Positions 52,514 through 61,686 of a DNA stretch of 64,000 nt are shown here, in pieces. The DNA comes from Halorussus rarus (GTDB lineage Archaea; Halobacteriota; Halobacteria; Halobacteriales; Haladaptataceae): assembly GCF_003369835.1 (NCBI RefSeq), contig NZ_QPMJ01000001.1, positions 1,015,589 through 1,079,588 of the forward strand, read 5' to 3'. Within the stretch, counting starts at the first letter, position 1, and each line of letters opens with the position of its first letter. A program made the position numbers and the translations under genes. A model generated the notes under the pieces. It saw nothing but the letters and a program-made list of their open reading frames with translations, was not told where the DNA came from and did not search any database.

Positions 52514-52900
52514 ATGTCCAGCTACACCAACCTCGACCAGACGTATCTTCCGCCGATCAAACAGCACGCCCGCGACCGCTGGCACGAACGCTTCCCCACG
52601 GACCGCCCGCTCGAAGCTGCCTGGCGCGCCGCCAAACCCGTCGATGCACCCGCAGCCCGCTGCAGCCACGCCCGTCTCTACGAACCCGTCGACGCACTCA
52701 TGCTCGTCCGCGACGGCTGGCTCCGAACCGTCCTCATCAACGACGGTCGCCTCGACACGACCGGCCTCGTGATGTGCGACGCCTGCGACGACCTCGTAGA
52801 CCCGATCACAGACACGTGCTGCCCAACCTGCGGAGAACCACAACCCGCCGTCCAAACCTGCGGACAAGTCACCGTGATCCGCGGAGGTGGTCACCGATGA
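52514..52900 (+). CDS. Small protein with C-terminal zinc ribbon
   Basis: A predicted 128-residue protein starting SSYTNLDQTYLPPIKQHA. A helical N-terminal half with WHERFP and AAWRAAKPV precedes a C-terminal zinc-ribbon: MCDACDDLVDPITDTCCPTC, giving CxxC at about residues 92-95 and 106-109. The Arg-rich upstream extension of the frame to 52427 is not used because it is unlike haloarchaeal proteins. Its stop overlaps the next start (ATGA). I do not recognise a characterised family; the sense strand is A/C-rich. Confidence 0.62.
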   Translation: MSSYTNLDQTYLPPIKQHARDRWHERFPTDRPLEAAWRAAKPVDAPAARCSHARLYEPVDALMLVRDGWLRTVLINDGRLDTTGLVMCDACDDLVDPITDTCCPTCGEPQPAVQTCGQVTVIRGGGHR

Positions 52901-53208
52901 GCAGCCCACCGTTCCTCCACATCGACGAGTTCGACGGCACGAACGGGTTCATCAAAACGAAAGCATTCGTCAACTACTCCATTGACCTCAACAGCCACAC
53001 CCCACACCAGAAGGTCATGCTCGGCAACAGCGACCGCGGCGACGTCCAACGCCCCTGCGTCGTCTTCAACGACGACATCACGCTTGACGAAGGCTGTGGT
53101 TACGTCTTCGGTGGCTTCGACAACCTCTGGCCAGACGGCGAAGAGATACAGTTGAAGCTTGCCCAAGGCGCGTGGATTCGGAAGATCTACGACCCGAACG
53201 ACGAGTAG
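52897..53208 (+). CDS. Small acidic protein of unknown function
   Basis: A 103-residue soluble protein starting SSPPFLHIDEFDGTNGFIK. GGAGGTGG lies 8 bases upstream at 52881-52888 inside the preceding gene, and the ATG overlaps its stop, so translation is coupled. The text contains aromatic and Gly residues (YVFGGFDNLW) and a short beta-rich look, without cofactor motifs. No family recognised. It probably acts with the zinc-ribbon protein and the nuclease-like protein that follow. Confidence 0.6.
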   Translation: MSSPPFLHIDEFDGTNGFIKTKAFVNYSIDLNSHTPHQKVMLGNSDRGDVQRPCVVFNDDITLDEGCGYVFGGFDNLWPDGEEIQLKLAQGAWIRKIYDPNDE

Positions 53209-53311
53209 CGCACCTCTCACCGTTCTGCACTCGAATCGGTATCTGTGCTCGGGCGGATTGACGTCCTGCACGGCCCAATTTAATGACGACCGGTTGAGAA
53301 GGGCTGTAGCA

Positions 53312-54544
53312 ATGGCAGCTACACTCACCGAACCTGCCGTTCTCGCTGCCGCGAAGGACACCCTCTACCCGAATCTCGATACCAGTCCAGATCACTACGC
53401 TGTTACGGAAACCCAGTTCACGAAACCGACGTGGGGTGGGTGGGAAATCCCTGAAGATCTGCGCAGTCGTCTTGCGCCGTACAATACGATTCGCCTTGCC
53501 GACGGCGAACCTGATCTCCTCGGCGTCGGGATGCCCGCTCTCGAAGTCCTGAACGCCGACACCACGACAACCCCTGTCGCCGTCATCGAAGCGAAAGGCC
53601 ACAACACCGACCCGAGCGCCGCCGATGTCCGAACCGGCATCAACCAGGCGCACGGCCACCTCTCCGAAGTCAACATCGGGTACGTCGCCGCCCCCATACA
53701 GAGCATCTCTGATCAAGCACGCGCTCTAGCACGCGATCTCAACATCGGCGTCATCGGCGTCAAAAGCCCGCACGACGCAACGCTCATTGAACCCGCTCGC
53801 GTCACCGGCGTCGGTGACTTCTCCACCACCATCGACGCCATCCGATTCCAGGCCACGACGCACCGACTCACCGAAGGCAGTTTTCCAGTCAATCATCCGA
53901 AGAACTACCTCGGCTACGCACTCGCCCTCGCTGCAGATGGCGACACGCCTGACCTTTACTCCGAACACGTGATCAACAGCGTATCTGGAGGCCGCCGCGG
54001 GGCAATCCTCCTCGGTCTCGTCGACAATCGACCTGACGGAAAGACACTCACGCACCTCGGCGCAGAAGTCGTCCGCTTCGCTCGCACTCAACACGGAACC
54101 GTCGATGCTGCACTCGACGAATTCGCCTCCTGGAAAGGCCGATCCACACCGTTCACCGACCTCGCACCCCGCTGGGCGCAATTCGCCCGCTCAGTCGCCA
54201 TCCAGTACGACCCAACGCAAATCATCATCGAAGCACTCGAATGCCTCCACCAACGCGGTATCAAACCCGCAACCATCGACGACGTCGCGCGAGAAGCCTG
54301 CCGCATCAACCAACCACTCACCGTGGAAGTATTCTTCACCCAATCCAGGCGCGAAGACGTCCTCACCGCCGACGGTGACATCGACGAATCAGTGCTTATC
54401 GATCCGACCGTGTACAAATCGGGCATTCACTTCCAGTTCAAATACCACCTTCGGCACATCGGACTGCTCACGGAAGGTGGGACCGATGACAAGGACGAAG
54501 TCCTATCGAACGAGTGGACGCTAAATCAAGCGGTCGGACTCTGA
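53312..54544 (+). CDS. Predicted PD-(D/E)XK nuclease with C-terminal helical domain
   Basis: A 410-residue protein starting AATLTEPAVLAAAKDTLYP. Its N-terminal half contains the nuclease-like core ADGEPDLLGVGMP (Asp about residue 68) followed by PVAVIEAKGHNTDP (Glu-Ala-Lys about residues 92-94), with a predicted Gln-containing helix after it. The C-terminal half is helical and ends with a winged-helix-like region (VLIDPTVYKSGIHF, then HLRHIGLL). The layout fits type II/IV-like restriction or relaxase-associated nucleases in archaeal elements; I cannot name the family. ATG at 53312 is chosen over the basic upstream extension. It follows the two small genes after 103 bases with the same A/C-rich composition and is convergent with the next gene. 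Confidence 0.65.
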   Translation: MAATLTEPAVLAAAKDTLYPNLDTSPDHYAVTETQFTKPTWGGWEIPEDLRSRLAPYNTIRLADGEPDLLGVGMPALEVLNADTTTTPVAVIEAKGHNTDPSAADVRTGINQAHGHLSEVNIGYVAAPIQSISDQARALARDLNIGVIGVKSPHDATLIEPARVTGVGDFSTTIDAIRFQATTHRLTEGSFPVNHPKNYLGYALALAADGDTPDLYSEHVINSVSGGRRGAILLGLVDNRPDGKTLTHLGAEVVRFARTQHGTVDAALDEFASWKGRSTPFTDLAPRWAQFARSVAIQYDPTQIIIEALECLHQRGIKPATIDDVAREACRINQPLTVEVFFTQSRREDVLTADGDIDESVLIDPTVYKSGIHFQFKYHLRHIGLLTEGGTDDKDEVLSNEWTLNQAVGL

Positions 54545-54549
54545 CTGGC

Positions 54550-55833
54550 TCACTCTTCGCCTGACTTACTAACTTCGGTGATGAGATTCCCGAACCGTCG
54601 GAGCAGGACTTCTGCATTCTCTTTGGTTGTTGTCGGCTGGTACTGTCCCTCTTCGTACTCTGCTAGTTGGATGCTTGGGTGAGCCAATAGGTTGAGCGAC
54701 TGTTCAATGACGTGCTGGTCCGGAACCCGCTCCTCATTGTACATGCCTTTCAAAATCAAGCGGAGCCGGTCAGCGGTTCCTTCCTCTGGATTTGCTCGTT
54801 GAAGCGCTTCCATCACGGCGAGCAAGTCCTCCGTACCACCGAGACGAGTCCGTAGTTCATCATCGATCTGATCTAAGCGGTCATCTTGGAATGCACCCGG
54901 TTCAGTGAGATATGTTGCGAGTGCTTCTGGCGGGATTCCATAGGCATCACGCCGTTCTAGGAGCGCCTGGAGGTGATTGGTCGCAAGGAGGACGATTCCT
55001 TGCCGGTCCGCATCTTCAATTGCCGCCGGGGTGAAGCTAGGTGCAACTACAATCGCTTGGTCGGCCGAATGTCGCTCTCTATGCCCTTGGATTCGCGTTG
55101 CATCTGGCGATGCCAGCGTCCCACTGCTTCGCGCCTTCACTTCAACGACCGCATGAATCGGTGCCGTAACCTCGACATCCGTATCGTCCCCACCTTCAAT
55201 CCACCGTGCCTCAAACCCCAACCGAGAGAACGCCTTAGCGACAAGCTCTTCCAACTCCTCATACTGGTCACCATCCCGACTCGCCGCAACGATACGCTCT
55301 CCTAGATCGAGTTCCTGTTCCTCTTCAGATTCCTCCTGCGACGGCTCCTCATCAAACTCATGAACTCGGACACCGCTCCCTGTCAACTCATTAACCGCGG
55401 TTTCAACGGACTCATACGCATCCTCTATGCCGCGGATACGCGAATCCGACACCCGACTGAACCCCTGCGGGATATAATTATCTTGGTACCCAACAAGCTC
55501 GTTGAACGACTCGACATCCACATCAATCTCCGACACACCAGTCAAGAACACCAAATACCGCCACAGACTTTCAGGATCCCACGGATTCCCCTCAGTACGC
55601 CAGAGATGCTCAGATAGGTCAAGATCATCACGTGTCCGAACAACCGTGGCCTGCGCAATGTACCTCCCATCCCGGTAGATTAACGCGATGTCCCCACCCT
55701 CCACGAACTGCCACTTCGAATCAACTGAGGTTCCCCAAAGGTGCACCTTCTCTGTCTCTGAATCAGTGACGGCCTCAACTTCGGCGTCAGAAAGATGTTC
55801 CTCAAACTCAGCAGGGTCATGCCCTCCCTTCAC
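54550..55833 (-). CDS. PUA-like reader fused to Mrr-type restriction endonuclease (possibly interrupted)
   Basis: A 427-residue frame starting with GTG. The N-terminal part (about 1-150) matches the reader domain of the gene at 62919, with shared VHLWGTSVDS/ARIWGTTDGN and VGYQDNYIPQGFSRVS/LGYEDNWVPYRFLRVS text. The nuclease core is of the Mrr type: AFSRLGFEARWIEGGDD (Asp217/219) and AVVEVKARSSG (Glu231, Lys233). The same frame continues upstream for 19 codons beyond a TAG at 55837-55839, starting ATG at 55896, and this extension resembles the missing N-terminal strand. So either the gene is broken by a nonsense mutation, or translation restarts at GTG, giving a shortened reader. The C-terminal 150 residues (LDQIDDELRTRLGG onward) are helical and unassigned. 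Confidence 0.72.
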   Translation of the reverse strand: MKGGHDPAEFEEHLSDAEVEAVTDSETEKVHLWGTSVDSKWQFVEGGDIALIYRDGRYIAQATVVRTRDDLDLSEHLWRTEGNPWDPESLWRYLVFLTGVSEIDVDVESFNELVGYQDNYIPQGFSRVSDSRIRGIEDAYESVETAVNELTGSGVRVHEFDEEPSQEESEEEQELDLGERIVAASRDGDQYEELEELVAKAFSRLGFEARWIEGGDDTDVEVTAPIHAVVEVKARSSGTLASPDATRIQGHRERHSADQAIVVAPSFTPAAIEDADRQGIVLLATNHLQALLERRDAYGIPPEALATYLTEPGAFQDDRLDQIDDELRTRLGGTEDLLAVMEALQRANPEEGTADRLRLILKGMYNEERVPDQHVIEQSLNLLAHPSIQLAEYEEGQYQPTTTKENAEVLLRRFGNLITEVSKSGEE

Positions 55834-55836
55834 AGA

Positions 55837-55896
55837 CTACAGATAATCCTGATAGGCGTCCTCGCGTCCAGCTGTAATAATAGCAATCCCTGTCAT
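55837..55896 (-). other. In-frame 5' extension cut off by TAG
   Basis: Reading from ATG at 55896 the codons give MTGIAIITAGREDAYQDYL and then TAG (55837-55839), and the next sense codon leads directly into the GTG-started nuclease gene in the same frame. The hydrophobic first strand and its length fit the N-terminus that the reader domain at 62919 has (RLYVIPVGDDWIQRF). Confidence 0.55.
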
Positions 55897-56046
55897 TCGT
55901 AAGTAAATGAATAACTACTCGGTCAGGAGAAAAATCATAGGGGTAGACAGGGATTCTATCGGTTACTCTGCAGTCTGAATTCCGGAGCGGCGTCCACAAC
56001 AAACAAGCCATTGTCCGACACGCATTACGTCTGGAGGTCTGTTTAG

Positions 56047-56784
56047 ATGGGTACACTTGTCATCGACATTGAAACCGCGAGCCCGTTCGAAGAGCCGCCC
56101 GACAACTCGAACGACACCCAGTACTTCGAATTCTTCGCTGTCAGCCTCGCGTACGCTAGCGACCTGAACGACACACCAGAAACCGCGGTGTTGTTTCGGA
56201 GCGGCGATTGGGACGACCAGTATACGATTGACCTCTACGAGCGCCTCTTTGAGTGGTGCGATGACCGCAGCGTAGATCGTCTCCTCACGTACAACGGTAC
56301 CTGGTTCGACGGCACGCATTTGCTGAACTGGGCCCGTGACATCGACGATAGAGCTGACCGAGACTTCTTACCACGCACAGAAACCTTGTTCGAGAACCAC
56401 GTTGATGTCGCGCTCGCGGCTGCCGACGAGTACGAAGCCGAGCTCTGGGACGACCAGCACATCCTTCCTGACTGGAAAGTCTACGACCTTGCTGGGATCG
56501 ACAATAACAGCGTCTGGTACGACGACTACGACTTCCCCGACAACTACCTCTCTGGAATAGACGGGAAAGCTGTCCAAGGCAAGCACATCGGGCAAGTCCT
56601 CGGCGACAAATACGTGCAAAACGTCGAAGCCGGCATCCAACATACCAGCGTCCACCGCGAACTCACACAACTCCTCAAAGACTACTGCATTAGCGACGTC
56701 GCGGACCTAATCAACCTTTACACCGCCCTCGGTGGTCTCAGCCTCGACGATACTTACCGCCGTACTGCCACCGATATCGCCTGA
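56047..56784 (+). CDS. DEDD-type 3'-5' exonuclease
   Basis: A 245-residue RNase-H-fold exonuclease. The first motif is VIDIETASPF (Asp/Glu at residues 7 and 9), the second LLTYNGTWFDGTHLLN with Asp near residue 88, and the third DYCISDVADLINLY with Asp near residue 222. This is the layout of DnaQ/PolB-like exonuclease domains that stand alone. It would digest single-stranded DNA or RNA ends. It lies between the interrupted restriction gene (divergent) and the SbcC-like gene (convergent), so a role in end-processing alongside the SbcCD-like pair is plausible, but not shown. Confidence 0.82.
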   Translation: MGTLVIDIETASPFEEPPDNSNDTQYFEFFAVSLAYASDLNDTPETAVLFRSGDWDDQYTIDLYERLFEWCDDRSVDRLLTYNGTWFDGTHLLNWARDIDDRADRDFLPRTETLFENHVDVALAAADEYEAELWDDQHILPDWKVYDLAGIDNNSVWYDDYDFPDNYLSGIDGKAVQGKHIGQVLGDKYVQNVEAGIQHTSVHRELTQLLKDYCISDVADLINLYTALGGLSLDDTYRRTATDIA

Positions 56785-56846
56785 TGTTTATTCTTCCCGT
56801 TAGCCTAATATCAGGACAACTGGATAGTTTTGAACTGAGGGTGATC

Positions 56847-59800
56847 TCAGTCCGATTTCTCACTCGGGTCGGGACCTGCTGAAATCCGATCAAGGAGTCT
56901 GTCTGCGGCCGTTGCTGCTGTAGCCGGTTCGAGTCCATGCTGACAGTACGTGTCAACCACTGTTGACCGGATCTGTTCGTCCGGTCGCGTCGGACGTGGA
57001 TCAAGATAGTTCTCTTGCCGGAAGTACTCCCGGAGTTCCTCGATCTTATCCTGGCGGAAGTGGCTGACATCCGGCAGCGCATCAAGAATTTCCCTTGGAT
57101 CCCCGTCGGCACTGTCTGCCAACTCGCTCACCTTGTCGATGAACGTATTACTAACGGCACCACTGGCTTCCAAGACATCGCGGTCAACCGCCTTCCCTCG
57201 TCCAACTGTGTACGTCTCAACGAACGATTCAAGTGCCGCACCGTGCCGACGAACCTGCTCGTGGGCCGACTCCGATAAGAGGCCATCAACGGCACCGATC
57301 TCCAGTAACGACCGGAGATGCCCCCAGCGTTCGATACCTGCTGACCGCAGTCGGTACAATACTTCTGGATCCTCAGTCACGTACCAGAGCGATGCTAACG
57401 CCGCTCCTTGTCGTGGGTCGAACGTCGGTACATCCAGTCGCTTACGGTACGTCAAATGATCGTCGCCGTCCGGAGCTGGGACGTTGATCGAACCGGCGGT
57501 CTCAACTGTCGGCGGCTCCGTGACGGGGTCGTGCCCGTCGCTCGCCGTCAACTGCTGGAGACTGTACTCGACGTCCGACTCTTCAAGCCGAGTCTCCCAC
57601 CGTGCGCGTTCGTCGTGCCGGGCCGTGAAGTAGAATACCTGCCTCCCTGCCCGGGCCAAGTCAATCACGGTGTCAAGGACCGTTTCGGCTCGTTGGTCAT
57701 CGAACGGTGCCAGCGTCTCGTCAAGTAACAACGGGGGCGCAGTCTCCTGCTCTCTGTGTTCGACGAAAGCGACCCGAACCGCGAGCAGGACCTGCACGCG
57801 CGTCCCACTCGACAAATCGTTTAGGTCAACGCGTCGCTGTTCTCCCGTATCGTATGCCCTGAAAGTACCGTCATCGAGCCTGAGCTCAAACTGCCCGTCA
57901 GTAATCCGCCGCAAGAGATCATCCGCCCGCTGAAACACCGGCTCCTGGTTACTGGTAACTGTCTCTGCCTCGACAAACTCAAGGAGTGTATCCGTGACCG
58001 CGTCAGCCACGTCCGCTTCGAGCGCTTCCTCAAGACCCTGTAATGCTTCAACTCGCTCTTGAACAGCCTCAGCAATCTCCGTCGACGCCTTCGCATCCTC
58101 GATTTCCTTCTCCAGCGTCGTTTTTTCCTGTAACAGCTCGTCGTACCGGTTCGCAATCTCTCGTTTTTTGTCTAACTCATTTTCCAAGTCGTCCCTGTCT
58201 CGCTCTTCGATTTCTTCCTCGAAAGCATCGTGGCCACGAAGGTCTGAACGGCGATTCTCAAGTGTGGTCTCTGCAGTACCTTTCGCCTCAACGGCTGATT
58301 CGTACTCCGAATATTGCTCACACAGCGCTGCAAGCCGCTCCCGGTCGCCAGGCTCCAAGCCACGCTCGGTGAATAATACCTCTCGGTCGGCCCCGTACCG
58401 GTCGAGTTCCTCGTGGGCCGCAGCGACACTCCCGTCTACCTCTGCGAGCCGCTGCGTCGCATTCTCGTAGTCGCGTTTTCGCTGTTCAAGACTCTCAACA
58501 GCAGCCTTCGCATCGGCACTCGTTTCGACCGCGTAGGAGTACGCGTCGGTCACATAGGGCTCAATCGTCGCGCAGAACTGCTCCCGATACGTCTCGACCT
58601 GGTCGCTGGCTTCCTGTAGCGCCGCCTGTTTCCCAGTGACAGTTTCATCAGCAGCCTGCCAGCGCTCAACACGCTCAACTGTCACCGCCAGTTCAATATC
58701 GTCGTCGATCTCAGTGTCGAACCGGTCCCGAAGGCGCTCACGCGCCGTCTCCAGTTCATCCCTAACGTCGTCGATATTAAACTGCGCACGGAGCTCATCC
58801 CGCTTCTGAGCCTCCTGCTCCTCCACTTCGACGACACGTAGTCGCTCACGAAGGCCAGCTACCCGGTCTCTGACCGCGTCAGGTTCCCACGAATCTGGCT
58901 CTGGAAGGCCAGTCTGCCGGAACGTCTCCGCATGGGTTGCTCTGGCAGTATTGCCAGTTCCAGTATCGTCACTCCTCGCGGAGAGAGCCGCGTAGCCAGC
59001 GAGGGCGAGTCCGAGGACCGTCAGCAGACCCCCTGCCGGATTTACTGTCAGCGCGATTATGACGCCTGACAGCGCCGTCAACAGCCCTGCCGTGATGGCC
59101 GCTGCAACAGGGCCTCGACTACTCGGCTCGTCAGTAGCTTGTTCTGGCGGGGCTGCGAGCCAATTCTCAAGCGCATTCCGCCCGCTTTCGAGCGTTCCAC
59201 GATCCGCTGATTCCTTCGACTCCCCAGCAAGCCACTCATCAATAGCAGCCTCGACCTGCCCCTTCCCCTCGACTTCCGCTACCTTCGAAACGAACGATCG
59301 AAGCTCGGCAAGATCATCTGTGTCGATCTCGCGGAGCGTCTCACCGTCAAGGTCCAGGGGAATCTTCTCCCGTATCTCACTGCGCTTGGCTTCTGCGTCA
59401 GCTACTTCACGCTGCAAGCGATCACGATTATCTTCAGCATCATCGAGTTCATCCCGGTACTCTCGAAGCGTCTGCAACACCTCCTCGGTAACGCCGTCCT
59501 CCGGGAGTTCAGTACCGGCCAGTTTGTCAGCGGCCTCACGGTATTTCACCGCAGCCTCCTGCTCAACGCGTTTCTGTTGCGCTATCTGCTCGTCAAGGGC
59601 GTCGAGTCGGTCCAGCTCATCCCCGTCGAACGAAGCCAACTCATCCGGGAATGATGTTACTTCATCGACCCGCTGGTCATAGGCGTCCTGCGCCTTCCGA
59701 TACTCGATCGCCGTCTCAAGCAGATCAACGCGCTCACTCGCATCGGCGGCGGCCGCGAGGTCCTCTTCGAGTTGACTGAGACGGGTCCGTTCTGCTTCCA

Positions 59801-60407
59801 AATCCGGCGCGTTCCGCCGCAGTTCCTCGACCTGATCGATGGCTGCAGCCGCCTCTTTCGTAGCACTAATCCCTCGTGTTGCGGGGCTGGCCCCGTCAGT
59901 CAGGTCGAACTCGTTACGGACTGCGTCGATATTGAATCCGCCAGTCGATTCGCGCTGAATGACGCTTGCAAACTCACCGTCGTCCGTTTCCTCTTGCAAC
60001 ATATCGTGCAACGATAATGCGTACCGACGACCACCATCCAGCGACGGCACCGGGATCGCGTCAGCGGGTTCGCCATCACGAAAGTGCTCGCTGACGCTAC
60101 CGTGCAGTTCGATCCGCCGCGACTCGCCATTGTAGGTCAGGTCAGTTCGAACAGTCGCAGAGGAGGGGGCCTCATCGGGCCACAACGACCAGCGGATCGC
60201 TTCCGCCAGCGTCGATTTACCAGCTGCATTCGCGCCGTACACAACGTTGACTCCCGGCGAAAATCCATCAAGCGAGAAGCCAGCCGTCTCAAACCCCGGC
60301 GCACGGTCGAGAGTAACAGCGTTAATTGCGACCGGGGTCTCTCGGTCTCCTCCTGTGTCACTGTCGGTCTCGGGCTGATCAGCGTCAGACGGGACTGGCT
60401 CACTCAT
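56847..60407 (-). CDS. SbcC/Rad50-like (YhaN-type) ATPase with membrane helices
   Basis: A 1,186-residue SMC-like ATPase partner of the nuclease encoded just upstream. The N-terminal lobe has VVYGANAAGKSTLAEAI (residues 55-71), then long Glu/Arg-rich coiled coils (about 230-430 and 480-880). A hydrophobic region at about 430-475 (PVAAAITAGLLTALSGVII and the following helix) looks like two TM helices in place of the zinc hook; no CxxC is seen. The C-terminal lobe has DLNDLSSGTRVQVLLAV and PLLLDETLAPFDDQR. A further 230-residue C-terminal domain with helix-hairpin-like text follows (LPDVSHFRQDKIEELREYF). YhaN proteins have a similar layout. The start is at 60407; the stop of the upstream gene lies at 60400. 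Confidence 0.85.
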   Translation of the reverse strand: MSEPVPSDADQPETDSDTGGDRETPVAINAVTLDRAPGFETAGFSLDGFSPGVNVVYGANAAGKSTLAEAIRWSLWPDEAPSSATVRTDLTYNGESRRIELHGSVSEHFRDGEPADAIPVPSLDGGRRYALSLHDMLQEETDDGEFASVIQRESTGGFNIDAVRNEFDLTDGASPATRGISATKEAAAAIDQVEELRRNAPDLEAERTRLSQLEEDLAAAADASERVDLLETAIEYRKAQDAYDQRVDEVTSFPDELASFDGDELDRLDALDEQIAQQKRVEQEAAVKYREAADKLAGTELPEDGVTEEVLQTLREYRDELDDAEDNRDRLQREVADAEAKRSEIREKIPLDLDGETLREIDTDDLAELRSFVSKVAEVEGKGQVEAAIDEWLAGESKESADRGTLESGRNALENWLAAPPEQATDEPSSRGPVAAAITAGLLTALSGVIIALTVNPAGGLLTVLGLALAGYAALSARSDDTGTGNTARATHAETFRQTGLPEPDSWEPDAVRDRVAGLRERLRVVEVEEQEAQKRDELRAQFNIDDVRDELETARERLRDRFDTEIDDDIELAVTVERVERWQAADETVTGKQAALQEASDQVETYREQFCATIEPYVTDAYSYAVETSADAKAAVESLEQRKRDYENATQRLAEVDGSVAAAHEELDRYGADREVLFTERGLEPGDRERLAALCEQYSEYESAVEAKGTAETTLENRRSDLRGHDAFEEEIEERDRDDLENELDKKREIANRYDELLQEKTTLEKEIEDAKASTEIAEAVQERVEALQGLEEALEADVADAVTDTLLEFVEAETVTSNQEPVFQRADDLLRRITDGQFELRLDDGTFRAYDTGEQRRVDLNDLSSGTRVQVLLAVRVAFVEHREQETAPPLLLDETLAPFDDQRAETVLDTVIDLARAGRQVFYFTARHDERARWETRLEESDVEYSLQQLTASDGHDPVTEPPTVETAGSINVPAPDGDDHLTYRKRLDVPTFDPRQGAALASLWYVTEDPEVLYRLRSAGIERWGHLRSLLEIGAVDGLLSESAHEQVRRHGAALESFVETYTVGRGKAVDRDVLEASGAVSNTFIDKVSELADSADGDPREILDALPDVSHFRQDKIEELREYFRQENYLDPRPTRPDEQIRSTVVDTYCQHGLEPATAATAADRLLDRISAGPDPSEKSD

Positions 60408-61686
60408 CAGCGGGCACCCCCTGCTGCTCAACGAAAGCGTCGACGAGTTGCCGAGCCTGTCGGCGGAGTACTTCCTTCGTTTCAACTTCCGTTGGGCGAG
60501 TGTACGTCTCGTCGTGGCTCTTGAGCTCCCGATACGCGTTCGAGTCGTGGGTCTCGCGGACACTCGTGTGAGCGGCCTCTATGACATCCCGATACGGGTC
60601 CAACGGTTCGTCATCGTCGAGGGCACGCAGCAACCCGGCCAAGTACCCGACCGGATCATCATCGCCAGCGCGATCAGCGAGAGTGATCGACGGTTTCGTA
60701 TCAATAGTCACGTCGAGAACACGCACTGCCGTCCCGCCCTCCGTGAGTTCGATCTGTTCAAGCTCTCCGCGTCGGCTGCGTAGATCTGTGTGCGCGTCCG
60801 TTCGTCCAGAAACGGTTACTGTGACGGCAAGAAGCTCGGTCTGGGGGCCGCACTTCGTGGCTGTCTCAAGTAACTGCTCGTGGGTAGCATCGACGATGTC
60901 GTGGAACCCCTGCTCAGGGTCCGTTGAGACGACGATCTCCTCGTACTGCAGTGTCGCTGACCTGTCCGACTCTGTCTCTACTGTCCCGTCACTCTCAACC
61001 GAGACGAGCCACGCACCATGACCGTCGGTCTCACTCGGATCCAACGGTTGGAGCGACCCGGGATAGAGGACTGGGGGGTTCTCGTGACGGGTCCCCGGGA
61101 CGTGGAGATGACCAAGAACCCACGCCGAGTGCCCACTCGTCGCCAAGTCGTCCACGGCGACCGGGGCGTACCGATCTTCCCCACTGACATCTGCGTGGAC
61201 GACTCCAAGACGTGGAACGCCCTCATCGACCAAGTCGTACGTAGCCAACGGACTCTCGTGGTAGTACCGACCGGGGAACGACCACCCGTCCACGTGAAGG
61301 TTCGGTTCACCCTCGGCGTCGGTCAAGGCTGTTCGCTCCCAGGACCCCTCCCGGCCAAGCAACTGGAGATTATCGATTGCCTCAGCCAAGTCCGGGAGCA
61401 CATCGGCGTCGTGGTTACCAGCGACAGCAATGAGAGGAATACCAGCCTCTCCAAGCGCGGTCGCTACGGACTCAACAGCACCGAACGCCTCCGCATACTT
61501 GTTTTCTTGATCAACAAGGTCACCCGCAACGACGACCGCATCCACTCCCCGAGAAACAGCAGACTCCGCGAGATCAGCCCAGATCGTCCGGGGAGAAAAA
61601 TCGTCCGGATCGAATCTATCCGGGAGTCGGCTTGGACGACGCCCGATATGAATATCTGCTACACACAGAACCTCTACTGATGTCAT
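60400..61686 (-). CDS. SbcD/Mre11-like (YhaO-type) metallophosphoesterase nuclease
   Basis: A 428-residue calcineurin-fold nuclease. Metal-binding motifs occur in order: VADIHIGR (Asp11, His13), VVAGDLVDQ, VAGNHDADV, VVHADVSGE and WVLGHLHVPGT. A C-terminal capping domain of about 170 residues follows. With its SbcC-like partner (8-base overlap of the reading frames) it should form a dsDNA end nuclease that opens and trims hairpins, breaks or protein-blocked ends. It is the first gene of the pair; a 135-base gap separates it from the HNH gene upstream on the same strand. Confidence 0.9.
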   Translation of the reverse strand: MTSVEVLCVADIHIGRRPSRLPDRFDPDDFSPRTIWADLAESAVSRGVDAVVVAGDLVDQENKYAEAFGAVESVATALGEAGIPLIAVAGNHDADVLPDLAEAIDNLQLLGREGSWERTALTDAEGEPNLHVDGWSFPGRYYHESPLATYDLVDEGVPRLGVVHADVSGEDRYAPVAVDDLATSGHSAWVLGHLHVPGTRHENPPVLYPGSLQPLDPSETDGHGAWLVSVESDGTVETESDRSATLQYEEIVVSTDPEQGFHDIVDATHEQLLETATKCGPQTELLAVTVTVSGRTDAHTDLRSRRGELEQIELTEGGTAVRVLDVTIDTKPSITLADRAGDDDPVGYLAGLLRALDDDEPLDPYRDVIEAAHTSVRETHDSNAYRELKSHDETYTRPTEVETKEVLRRQARQLVDAFVEQQGVPADE

